Part shown: piece after piece, positions 1 through 5,658 of the stretch
Layout of the letters: the number at the start of each line of letters is the position of its first letter
Position numbering within the stretch: the first letter of the stretch is position 1
The notes under the pieces: generated by a model
Seen by the model: only the letters and a program-made list of their open reading frames with translations
Databases searched by the model: none
Told to the model about the DNA's origin: nothing
Assembly (NCBI GenBank): GCA_016935295.1
Contig: JAFGRF010000212.1
Location: 1 to 11,947, forward strand
DNA length: 11,947 bases
Reading direction: 5' to 3'
Source: Caldifarciminota bacterium
GTDB lineage: Bacteria; Hydrothermota; Tepidihabitantia; Tepidihabitantales; Tepidihabitantaceae
Program-made: the position numbers and the translations under genes

Positions 1-604
1 ACTTCAGCCTGACATCTCCCTGCGCACGAGCCCGGGACGTCTTCTCGTACCAGAACATCTGACGGCCGGTCACCCGAGCCGAATCCTCGCCGCGCCACCA
101 GGTGAGCACCGGGCTCGAGTCAATCACGCCGACGGCGCCGTCCAGGTCATAAGTGCCTTTCCTGCCGGTCAACCGGAAGCTCCGGTTGACGTTCTCGAGC
201 GCCACGCCCGAATCGGCCCGCACCAGCTTCTCCCTTGAATGGTAGAGCAACTTCGGAGCGCGGATGTCCAGAGACTCCTGACGGACCCGTACGTTGCCGA
301 AGAGCTCGGCCAGCTTGTCCGAAAAGTGATACCGGGCTGAGTCAGCCCAGATCTGGGCGTCGGGGTTGGTGATGTGAACGGCGTCCTGGATAAGCGCCAG
401 CCCTCTGCCTTCGTACATCCGCGCCAGGTTCGCGGTAATCCGGGTGCCGCCGTCAGTCACGACCACGCTGTCACGGAACACTGTCGCATCACCGCCGGGC
501 GCGCGTTCTATGGACATGCGCTTGGCGCTGAGATTGGATGCGGCGCTCAATCCCACGCACAGCAACCCCGCCAGCAAAGGTCTCAATGGCCCCATTCGCC
601 GCAT
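1..604 (-). CDS. LptA/OstA-like LPS-transport protein, 3' end cut off by window edge
   Basis: The frame opens at an ATG (602-604), 11 nt after the lptC stop, and stays open to base 1, giving about 201 residues. A second in-frame ATG lies three codons in. The N-terminus looks like a Sec signal peptide: Arg residues, then a hydrophobic core (PLLAGLLCVGLSAA). What follows is short beta-strand-like segments of the OstA/LptA type, with phrases such as 'VFRDSVVVTDGGTRI', 'AELFGNVRVRQESLDIRA' and 'ARAQGDVRL'. Proteins of this fold build the periplasmic bridge that carries LPS to the outer membrane. The position directly behind lptC supports that role. The C-terminus is missing, so a short LptA cannot be told from a longer multi-repeat OstA-like or LptD-like protein. 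A weak GGAAG/AGGTG stretch precedes the start. The family is well supported; the exact member is uncertain. Confidence 0.8.
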   Translation of the reverse strand, partial: MRRMGPLRPLLAGLLCVGLSAASNLSAKRMSIERAPGGDATVFRDSVVVTDGGTRITANLARMYEGRGLALIQDAVHITNPDAQIWADSARYHFSDKLAELFGNVRVRQESLDIRAPKLLYHSREKLVRADSGVALENVNRSFRLTGRKGTYDLDGAVGVIDSSPVLTWWRGEDSARVTGRQMFWYEKTSRARAQGDVRLK

Positions 605-615
605 TCCAGCACCTG

Positions 616-1191
616 CTACTTCCCGGTCTCGAATTCGTAGTCCGACGTTCCGCGCACCGGGCTCAGGATGTCAATCCTGTTGAGCCCGGCGTCGGACACC
701 AGTCCCTTGCCTGCGATTCTGCCTTTGGGTGTCTCAATCACCAGGTCGGCATCGGTGCGCACCAGCCGGCGCTGGTTGCTCCAGGCAAGCGAGTCGGTCT
801 CGAGCTTTGTGCTATCCGACGTCCTGACAACAACGTGGCCCCGCGCAACCAGGTCCTCGTTCCGCGAGTATATCGAGCCCTCGTCCGCGACCAGCGTGGA
901 GCTGACTCCGCCTGCCTCATCATGAAAGAGCACGCGCAGGCCGGTGACGTCGATCCGCTGCGCCGGGTCGTAGACATACGCCTTCTGTGCCTCGAGTGTG
1001 TACAGCCGCTTGCCGCTGGAACTCTCATTAAGTGTGAGCGCCTCGACTATCTGGTTAGGCAGGACCGGGTTCGGGCCGCAGACCGGCTTGTCGTTGCAGG
1101 CAAGCAGCATCAGGAACACGGCAGTCAACCGGTAGACCGCAATCCTGCCTGATCTGCAATCTTCAATCCGGAATCGGTTGCCGGAAATCAC
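616..1191 (-). CDS. lptC: LptC-like LPS export protein, predicted lipoprotein
   Basis: I chose the GTG at 1191 because it overlaps the upstream acyltransferase stop as GTGA, a usual coupling arrangement. A GTG at 1221 would add ten residues and a 34-nt overlap. The product is 191 aa. Basic residues precede a hydrophobic stretch (LTAVFLMLLAC) ending in a lipobox-like LLAC, with Cys at residue 32, so it is probably lipid-modified rather than anchored by an uncleaved helix as in E. coli LptC. The rest is a periplasmic beta-jellyroll pattern: 'LPNQIVEALTLNESSSGKRL', 'RIDVTGLRVLFHDEAGG', then 'SIYSRNEDLVARGHVVVRT'. LptC normally passes LPS from the LptBFG transporter to LptA. The gene sits between an LPS acyltransferase and an LptA/OstA-like gene, which agrees. 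LptB, LptF and LptG are not in the window. Confidence 0.85.
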   Translation of the reverse strand: MISGNRFRIEDCRSGRIAVYRLTAVFLMLLACNDKPVCGPNPVLPNQIVEALTLNESSSGKRLYTLEAQKAYVYDPAQRIDVTGLRVLFHDEAGGVSSTLVADEGSIYSRNEDLVARGHVVVRTSDSTKLETDSLAWSNQRRLVRTDADLVIETPKGRIAGKGLVSDAGLNRIDILSPVRGTSDYEFETGK

Positions 1192-1976
1192 AACTGGATG
1201 GCTCCCGCTTTGCCCCACCACACCCAGTCATCGGGCTTTTCGCGGACGTGCTTCAGCAGTACCCGCAGCGCGGCCTGTTCATCACCCGGGGGGTATACGC
1301 ACACCCTAAGACGACGCCGCTCCAGCCTCGCGAATGCCGGCACCAGTCCGGCTCCCTCCCGCGCCGCCAGCCTGAATCCGGTGGCGGGCAACCTCATCCT
1401 GACGCCGTCGCACTCTGCCCACGTCTGAGTACCTTGACTCGTGTTGTCCAGCATGAATCCGGTGATGGACGGCCCGCGACCTGCCTTGATGGCTTGCCTG
1501 ACTCCTCTGACCAAGGCTATGCCTCCGGAACTGCGCAAATTCCGAAGCTCCGCGGCAAGGGCCGGGTCACGCTGTTCGCCGACGGCAAGCGTGACCCTGC
1601 AACCGCTGCGGCTGAATACCTTGGGCAGGTATTCCCACAGCCCGAAGTGAAAAGAAGCCATGGTCGCATGCAATTCCCGTTCCAGCACTTCATGGGTAAG
1701 ATTCTCACCGCAGACAACCGCCCTGTCAATCAGTGCATCGCCCCTCCTCGAATCTGCTCTTGCCATCAGCGACAGGTTCAGACCAAGCCGCCAGGCGTTT
1801 CTCGCCCAGAACCATCGGCTCTCTTTCCCCATGATAATGCGCAGGTTACGCCTGATCTCGCGGCGATAGTCCGGCCGCAGCGCAAGATAGAGGAGGACGA
1901 TTATGCGGGAGAGAAGTACTGCCGGCTCTTCAGGCAGAGCCCGAACCAGCGCGAGAGCGACGGCGGGCAAACTCAT
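1188..1976 (-). CDS. LpxL/HtrB-like lysophospholipid (lipid A) acyltransferase
   Basis: This 262-aa protein matches the LpxL/HtrB (LABLAT) acyltransferase family, which adds secondary acyl chains to lipid A precursors at the inner membrane. The catalytic HX4E box is present as 'HFGLWE' (H110, E115). The second family block is 'FMLDNTSQGTQ' (about 174-184), and the C-terminal 'PDDWVWWGKAG' matches the usual W-rich ending. Residues about 18-33 are hydrophobic and could dip into the membrane. It is somewhat shorter than the roughly 300 aa of E. coli LpxL. The ATG start lies 47 nt inside the 3' end of pyrG, with AAGG six bases upstream, so translation is probably coupled. lptC follows with a 4-nt overlap. 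The acyl donor and the exact lipid A position cannot be read from sequence; a role in another lipid is possible. Confidence 0.82.
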   Translation of the reverse strand: MSLPAVALALVRALPEEPAVLLSRIIVLLYLALRPDYRREIRRNLRIIMGKESRWFWARNAWRLGLNLSLMARADSRRGDALIDRAVVCGENLTHEVLERELHATMASFHFGLWEYLPKVFSRSGCRVTLAVGEQRDPALAAELRNLRSSGGIALVRGVRQAIKAGRGPSITGFMLDNTSQGTQTWAECDGVRMRLPATGFRLAAREGAGLVPAFARLERRRLRVCVYPPGDEQAALRVLLKHVREKPDDWVWWGKAGAIQL

Positions 1977-3555
1977 GGCCGGCCTTGATGAACTCGTGGA
2001 AAAGCGGATGGGGTCTGAGCGGCCTCGACTTGAACTCCGGATGAAACTGGGTCGCCACGAAGAACGGGTGTCCCTTGAGCTCCACGATCTCCACCAGTTT
2101 TCCGTCCGGCGACCTGCCGGTTGCCAGCAACCCGTTCCTCTCCAGCATCGGCAGATACTTGAGGTTGACCTCGTAGCGGTGGCGGTGTCTTTCCTGTATC
2201 AACCCGGTACGGTAGCACCGCATGGCAACGCTGCCCTTGCGGATCCGACATGGCCAGGCGCCGAGCCGCATCGTGCCGCCCTTGCGCCGAACACCCCGCT
2301 GACGCGGCATCATGTAGATGACCGGATGGGGAGTCCGCGGATTGAACTCGGTTGAGTTCGCATTCTCCAGACCGCACTGGTTCCGTGCCGTCTCAATCAC
2401 GGCCGACTGCAGCCCCACACAGAGGCCAAGGAACGGCAATCGGCGCTCGCGGCAGTACTTGACCGCGCACAGCTTGCCTTCGATGCCGCGCACGCCGAAG
2501 CCGCCGGGCACGACGATCCCGGCCAGGCCGGCAAGACGTTCCTCGACCGTCTCCGGGGTGATCTCCTCTGACTCGATCCAGCGGATCTTCGCGCTCACCC
2601 CCACGGCCGACGCGGCGTGGTGGACCGATTCGACGACAGACTTGTAGGCATCGTGCAGCTTCATGTACTTACCGCAGAGCCCGATCTCCAGCAGCTCAGT
2701 CGCCAGCGTCTCGTGCTCTACGAAACGCTGCCACGAACCGAGGTCGGGCTTGCGGGTCTTCAAGCCCAGCAACTGGCAGACATAGCCATCGAGGTTCTGC
2801 CGGTGGAAGACCAGCGGGATCTTGTAGATATTGTCGACGTCTACCGCCTCGACAACGGCTTCCGGCCGCACGTTGCAGAACAGGGCGATCTTGTCGCGCG
2901 ACTCCTGCGGCAGCGCGGTCTCGGCCCGGCACATCACGACGTCAGGCTGTATGCCGAGGTCCAGCAACTCGCGTACTGAGTGCTGCGTCGGTTTGGTCTT
3001 GTACTCCCCCGCGCTCTTGATGTAGGGCACCAGGGTCAGATGAACGTACATGACGTTCTGCCGGCCCTCTTCAAGCGCAAACTGACGCGCCGCCTCAAGG
3101 AAGGGCTGGCCTTCGATATCGCCAACCGTGCCGCCGATCTCGGTGATGACCACATCATGTCCCTTGGCGAGTCTCCGGATCCGGTCCTTGATCTCGCCGG
3201 TGATGTGCGGCACGACCTGTATAGTCCGGCCGAGATATGCTCCCTTCCGTTCCCGCTCGATGACCGCCGAGTAGACCTGGCCGGCCGTCACATTGTTGTC
3301 CTGTGACAGGCTCAGGTCGATGAACCGCTCGTAGTGGCCGAGGTCAAGGTCGGTTTCCGCCCCGTCGTCGGTGACGAAAACTTCACCGTGCTGAAACGGA
3401 CTCATCGTACCGGGGTCGACATTGATGTACGGGTCGAACTTCAGCGGCACCACGTTGAGCCCGCGTGCCTTCAGCAGCAACCCGATAGAGGAAGTGGCGA
3501 TCCCCTTTCCCAGTGACGATACCACACCGCCGGTGACGAAGATGTACTTAGCCAA
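1930..3555 (-). CDS. pyrG: CTP synthase (glutamine-hydrolysing)
   Basis: A complete 541-aa CTP synthase, which aminates UTP to CTP using ATP and glutamine in the cytosol. The synthetase domain opens with 'KYIFVTGGVVSSLGKG' and carries 'DPYINVDPGTMSPFQHGE' (about 41-58). The class I glutamine amidotransferase domain has the nucleophile Cys379 in 'FLGLCVGLQ', the 'GGTMRLG' and 'ERHRHRYEVN' signatures, and the His505/Glu507 pair in 'FHPE'. The start codon is TTG: family alignment fixes the start at 'AKYIFVTGG', no ATG or GTG is close by, and a GGAG lies 10 nt upstream. Minor oddities are Phe40 where the family usually has Leu (KLDPYINVDPG), and a basic, Ser/Gly-rich tail of about 15 residues. 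The gap to rpmJ upstream is 96 bp and contains a repeat cluster. The acyltransferase gene begins inside the 3' end. Confidence 0.97.
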   Translation of the reverse strand: MAKYIFVTGGVVSSLGKGIATSSIGLLLKARGLNVVPLKFDPYINVDPGTMSPFQHGEVFVTDDGAETDLDLGHYERFIDLSLSQDNNVTAGQVYSAVIERERKGAYLGRTIQVVPHITGEIKDRIRRLAKGHDVVITEIGGTVGDIEGQPFLEAARQFALEEGRQNVMYVHLTLVPYIKSAGEYKTKPTQHSVRELLDLGIQPDVVMCRAETALPQESRDKIALFCNVRPEAVVEAVDVDNIYKIPLVFHRQNLDGYVCQLLGLKTRKPDLGSWQRFVEHETLATELLEIGLCGKYMKLHDAYKSVVESVHHAASAVGVSAKIRWIESEEITPETVEERLAGLAGIVVPGGFGVRGIEGKLCAVKYCRERRLPFLGLCVGLQSAVIETARNQCGLENANSTEFNPRTPHPVIYMMPRQRGVRRKGGTMRLGAWPCRIRKGSVAMRCYRTGLIQERHRHRYEVNLKYLPMLERNGLLATGRSPDGKLVEIVELKGHPFFVATQFHPEFKSRPLRPHPLFHEFIKAGHEFARRRSRAGSGSA

Positions 3556-3568
3556 GGCGGAAGCGCTC

Positions 3569-3639
3569 CAGTGGTCCAGTGGTCAAGTGTTCCAGTGGCC
3601 GAACCGGTCCGCTCGCGTCGCTCGACCACTTGATCACTC
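3569..3639. repeat. Degenerate 8-bp repeat cluster in inverted arrangement (rpmJ-pyrG gap)
   Basis: Four 8-bp units run head to tail at 3569-3600 with consensus mAGTGkyC; the first two are identical (CAGTGGTC). Related units occur on the opposite strand around 3621-3643. Bases 3577-3589 and 3627-3639 are therefore imperfect inverted repeats: 13 positions with two mismatches, separated by 37 nt. Transcribed RNA could fold across the gap between rpmJ and pyrG. No U-tract follows, so it is not an obvious intrinsic terminator. Confidence 0.7.
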
Positions 3640-3651
3640 GATCTCTTCTCA

Positions 3652-3768
3652 CTAGCCTTGGCGCTGCTTGTGCTTCGGCTCGCGCTTGCAGATAACGTAC
3701 ACGACGCCCTTGCGCTTCACAACCACGCAGTGGGCGCAGCGTTTCTTGACGGACGTGCGAACTTTCAC
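3652..3768 (-). CDS. rpmJ: 50S ribosomal protein L36 (bL36)
   Basis: A 38-residue reading frame starting at GTG encodes a clear bL36: N-terminus 'KVRTSVKKRCAHC', C-terminus 'KREPKHKQRQG'. The zinc-ribbon ligands C11, C14, C27 and H33 are all present, so this is the zinc-binding form. It is a small protein of the large ribosomal subunit. An excellent Shine-Dalgarno sequence (AAGGAG, 5 nt before the GTG) fixes the start. It lies 42 nt downstream of infA, the normal order. In most bacteria rpsM, rpsK, rpsD and rpoA follow; here the next gene is pyrG. Confidence 0.96.
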   Translation of the reverse strand: MKVRTSVKKRCAHCVVVKRKGVVYVICKREPKHKQRQG

Positions 3769-3810
3769 TGTAGCTCCTTTTTCGGACAATAGCGGCCGGC
3801 GGAGATGGCC

Positions 3811-4029
3811 CTACTTGAACCGGTAGATGATGCGGCCCCGGGTCAGGTCATACGGCGAGAACTCAACCGTCACCCGGTCACCGGGGAGTATCCTGATCCA
3901 GTGCAACCGCATCCGGCCCGAGATGTGGGCGATAACCTGGTGCTTGTTGTCCAACTCGACCTTGAAGGTCGCGCTGGGCAGCGATTCCAGTATCGTGCCC
4001 TCGAGCTGTATCAAGTCTTTCTTACTCAT
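3811..4029 (-). CDS. infA: Translation initiation factor IF-1
   Basis: A 72-aa protein, the standard length for IF-1, with an S1-like OB fold. Recognisable phrases are 'LEGTILESLPSATFKVEL', 'HISGRMRLHWIRILPGD' and the closing 'YDLTRGRIIYRFK'. IF-1 binds the 30S A site during initiation together with IF-2 and IF-3. Most IF-1 proteins have Lys-Asn-Tyr or similar after 'GRMR'; here it is Leu-His-Trp, a conservative local change. The ATG follows a GGAG with a short 4-nt spacer. It sits between map (51 nt upstream) and rpmJ (42 nt downstream), the classical map-infA-rpmJ order. Confidence 0.97.
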   Translation of the reverse strand: MSKKDLIQLEGTILESLPSATFKVELDNKHQVIAHISGRMRLHWIRILPGDRVTVEFSPYDLTRGRIIYRFK

Positions 4030-4080
4030 TCATCTCCATTGTTCGGCCACTGCCTATTCTGCACCTATCACCGACATTCG

Positions 4081-4833
4081 TCAATTATCTGCAGTCAGTA
4101 TTTCCGGCTCATCCGAGGTCACCAGCAGCGTATGCTCGTAGTGTGCCGACGGCCTACGGTCGGCGGCCACCACGGTCCAGCCGTTCTCCAGCGTCTCGAC
4201 CTCGAACCTGCCCATGTTAACCATCGGCTCAATCGCCAGCGTCATACCGGCGACAAGTCTCATGCCCTGCCCCGGCTTGCCGAAGTTCGGCACCGAAGGG
4301 TCTTCGTGCAGGCTCGTGCCCACGCCGTGACCGCACAGGTCACGCACCACGGAGTAGCCCTGCGCCTCGATGTACGCCTGTACCGCGTGACCGATGTCAG
4401 ATACCCGGTTTCCGGCTTTCGCCTGGGCCGCACCCAACCAGAAGGCACGCTCAGTCGCGGCAACAAGTGACAGCACCGCAGGCTTCACGTTTCCCACCGG
4501 GAACGTTCTCGCCCCGTCGGCAATCAGCCCGTCTTTGGTCACGCCGACATCTATCTTGACGATGTCGCCGTCTGTCAGCCTGCGACGACCCGGTATGCCG
4601 TGCACCACTTCCTCGTTGACGCCAATGCACACCGCTGCCGGGAACCCACGGTAGCCCAGGAAGGTCGGGTACCCGCCGTGCGACCGGATGAAGTCGTCGC
4701 AGACCTGTTCGAGTTGCTGCAGGCTCTTGCCGGGGCCGACTGCTTTGCCGGCCGCTGCCAACGCTCCCGCGACGACCCGTCCCGCTGCCCGGATTCCCTT
4801 GATCTCGCGTTCGGACTTCAGGTGAACCGCCAC
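4081..4833 (-). CDS. map: Methionine aminopeptidase, type I
   Basis: This 250-aa protein removes the initiator Met from nascent proteins. All five metal ligands of the pita-bread fold are visible: D95 ('KIDVGV'), D106 ('ADGARTF'), H169 ('GHGVGTSLHEDP'), E202 ('IEPM') and E233 ('YEHTLLVT'), plus the substrate-pocket H78 ('VVHGIP'). There is no insertion or zinc-finger extension, so it is the short bacterial type Ia form. The GTG start at 4833 places the N-terminus ('VHLKSEREIKGIRAAGR') level with E. coli MetAP. No good Shine-Dalgarno sequence precedes it, so initiation may depend on translation of adk, which ends 46 nt upstream. Confidence 0.95.
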   Translation of the reverse strand: MAVHLKSEREIKGIRAAGRVVAGALAAAGKAVGPGKSLQQLEQVCDDFIRSHGGYPTFLGYRGFPAAVCIGVNEEVVHGIPGRRRLTDGDIVKIDVGVTKDGLIADGARTFPVGNVKPAVLSLVAATERAFWLGAAQAKAGNRVSDIGHAVQAYIEAQGYSVVRDLCGHGVGTSLHEDPSVPNFGKPGQGMRLVAGMTLAIEPMVNMGRFEVETLENGWTVVAADRRPSAHYEHTLLVTSDEPEILTADN

Positions 4834-4879
4834 GACCGCTACGGGTTGGCTGGCGGCCTGCGGCCCCAGACCCGCAACC

Positions 4880-5539
4880 TCAACTGCTCACCGCGCCAGT
4901 CAGACGCAGTATCTCCTCGTAGACCCGGTCGCGGCCCATTGCGCCTTCAATCCGCTGGAGTTTGTCCTGCGCGGAGTAGTAGTCAAGTACCGGCTCGGTC
5001 TGCTGGTGGTAGGTGTTGAGTCGGTCGCGTATGACCGATTCCGTATCGTCCTTCCGCTGGTAGAGCTCGCCGCCGCAGTCATCGCAGACTCCGTCCTTCT
5101 TCGGCGGCTTGAAAGTCAGGTTGAATATCTTCGAGCAACTCCGGCACTGGCGCCGCGCGGTCAGCCGCTTGACGACCTCGTCATCCGCCAGGTCGACAAG
5201 CACAGCGAGGTCGACCTTCAGGCTGTTCGCACCGAGCACCTTATCCAGCCCCTCGGCCTGGGGAATCGTCCGCGGAAAGCCGTCGAACAGAATCGGCTTG
5301 CCGACGTTCTCGGCCAGGAACGCGTTTACCACCTCTAGCACAACATCATCCGGCACCAGCTTGCCTGAGGTGACGTATCCTTCGACCTTCACGCCGGTCG
5401 CCGTCTTTCTCCGGATGTGGTCGCGGAACACCTCGCCGGTCGAGTAGTGCACGAAACCGTTCTTCTCCCGGAGCAACTCCGCCTGCGTGCCTTTGCCGCT
5501 GCCGGGCGGCCCAATCAAGATGAGATTCATCGCCTTCAT
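4880..5539 (-). CDS. adk: Adenylate kinase (zinc-LID type)
   Basis: A 219-aa adenylate kinase, interconverting ATP + AMP and 2 ADP in the cytosol. The P-loop 'GPPGSGKGTQ' is at 10-19, the AMP-binding segment begins at 'YSTGEVFR' (32-39), and 'DGFPRT' is at 86-91. The LID carries four cysteines (C132, C135, C152, C155), so it is the zinc-binding long form. Two starts are possible: the ATG at 5539 and an in-frame ATG three codons later (5530). Neither has a well-spaced Shine-Dalgarno sequence. The promoter directly upstream would place the transcript start only a few bases before the first ATG. adk heads the minus-strand gene row here and is not preceded by secY, its usual neighbour. Confidence 0.96.
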   Translation of the reverse strand: MKAMNLILIGPPGSGKGTQAELLREKNGFVHYSTGEVFRDHIRRKTATGVKVEGYVTSGKLVPDDVVLEVVNAFLAENVGKPILFDGFPRTIPQAEGLDKVLGANSLKVDLAVLVDLADDEVVKRLTARRQCRSCSKIFNLTFKPPKKDGVCDDCGGELYQRKDDTESVIRDRLNTYHQQTEPVLDYYSAQDKLQRIEGAMGRDRVYEEILRLTGAVSS

Positions 5540-5549
5540 ACGCTGCGGA

Positions 5550-5577
5550 AGTCTAGCAGCTAAGGAATGAGTGTCAA
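5550..5577 (-). promoter_or_regulatory. Strong sigma70-like promoter for adk operon
   Basis: On the minus strand a perfect -35 hexamer TTGACA (5572-5577) is followed by a 16-bp spacer and a -10-like TAGACT (5550-5555, 4 of 6 consensus). The predicted transcript start is near 5543, about 4 nt before the first adk ATG and about 13 nt before the second. The mRNA would be nearly leaderless for the first ATG. No better promoter is visible for the adk-map-infA-rpmJ-pyrG row. Confidence 0.7.
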
Positions 5578-5601
5578 GCTAAGGGGCAGTCGGTGTCGCC
5601 G

Positions 5602-5622
5602 CCCGGCGTATTTGCAGCCGGG
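5602..5622. promoter_or_regulatory. Inverted repeat between divergent promoters, candidate operator
   Basis: CCCGGC (5602-5607) and GCCGGG (5617-5622) form a perfect 6-bp inverted repeat around 9 nt. It abuts the candidate -35 of the plus-strand DUF1846 gene and lies about 25 bp upstream of the -35 for adk. Binding here could affect both genes, but repeats of this size also occur by chance in GC-rich DNA. Confidence 0.3.
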
Positions 5623-5623
5623 T

Positions 5624-5651
5624 TTGACTTCTACTGCGGTTTGGGTTAACT
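5624..5651 (+). promoter_or_regulatory. Candidate promoter for the DUF1846 gene
   Basis: TTGACT (5624-5629), a 16-bp spacer, then TTAACT (5646-5651, 3 of 6 consensus). The start codon A is 8 nt after the hexamer, so transcription would begin at or next to the ATG. The spacing and the ACT ending match the adk promoter on the other strand. The -10 is weak. Confidence 0.4.
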
Positions 5652-5658
5652 ACGAACG

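Noticed and set aside
538..1152. Plus-strand reading frame of 204 codons
   Set aside because: Antisense to lptC and the lptA-like gene; no ribosome site, no family resemblance.
1248..1988. Plus-strand reading frame of 246 codons
   Set aside because: Antisense to the acyltransferase gene, whose HX4E and other motifs are clear.
3569..3639. CRISPR array
   Set aside because: Units are 8 bp, degenerate and contiguous, with no spacers and no cas genes nearby.
3556..3651. Intrinsic terminator between rpmJ and pyrG
   Set aside because: The inverted 8-bp repeats could fold, but the 37-nt loop, mismatches and lack of a U-tract do not fit a standard terminator.
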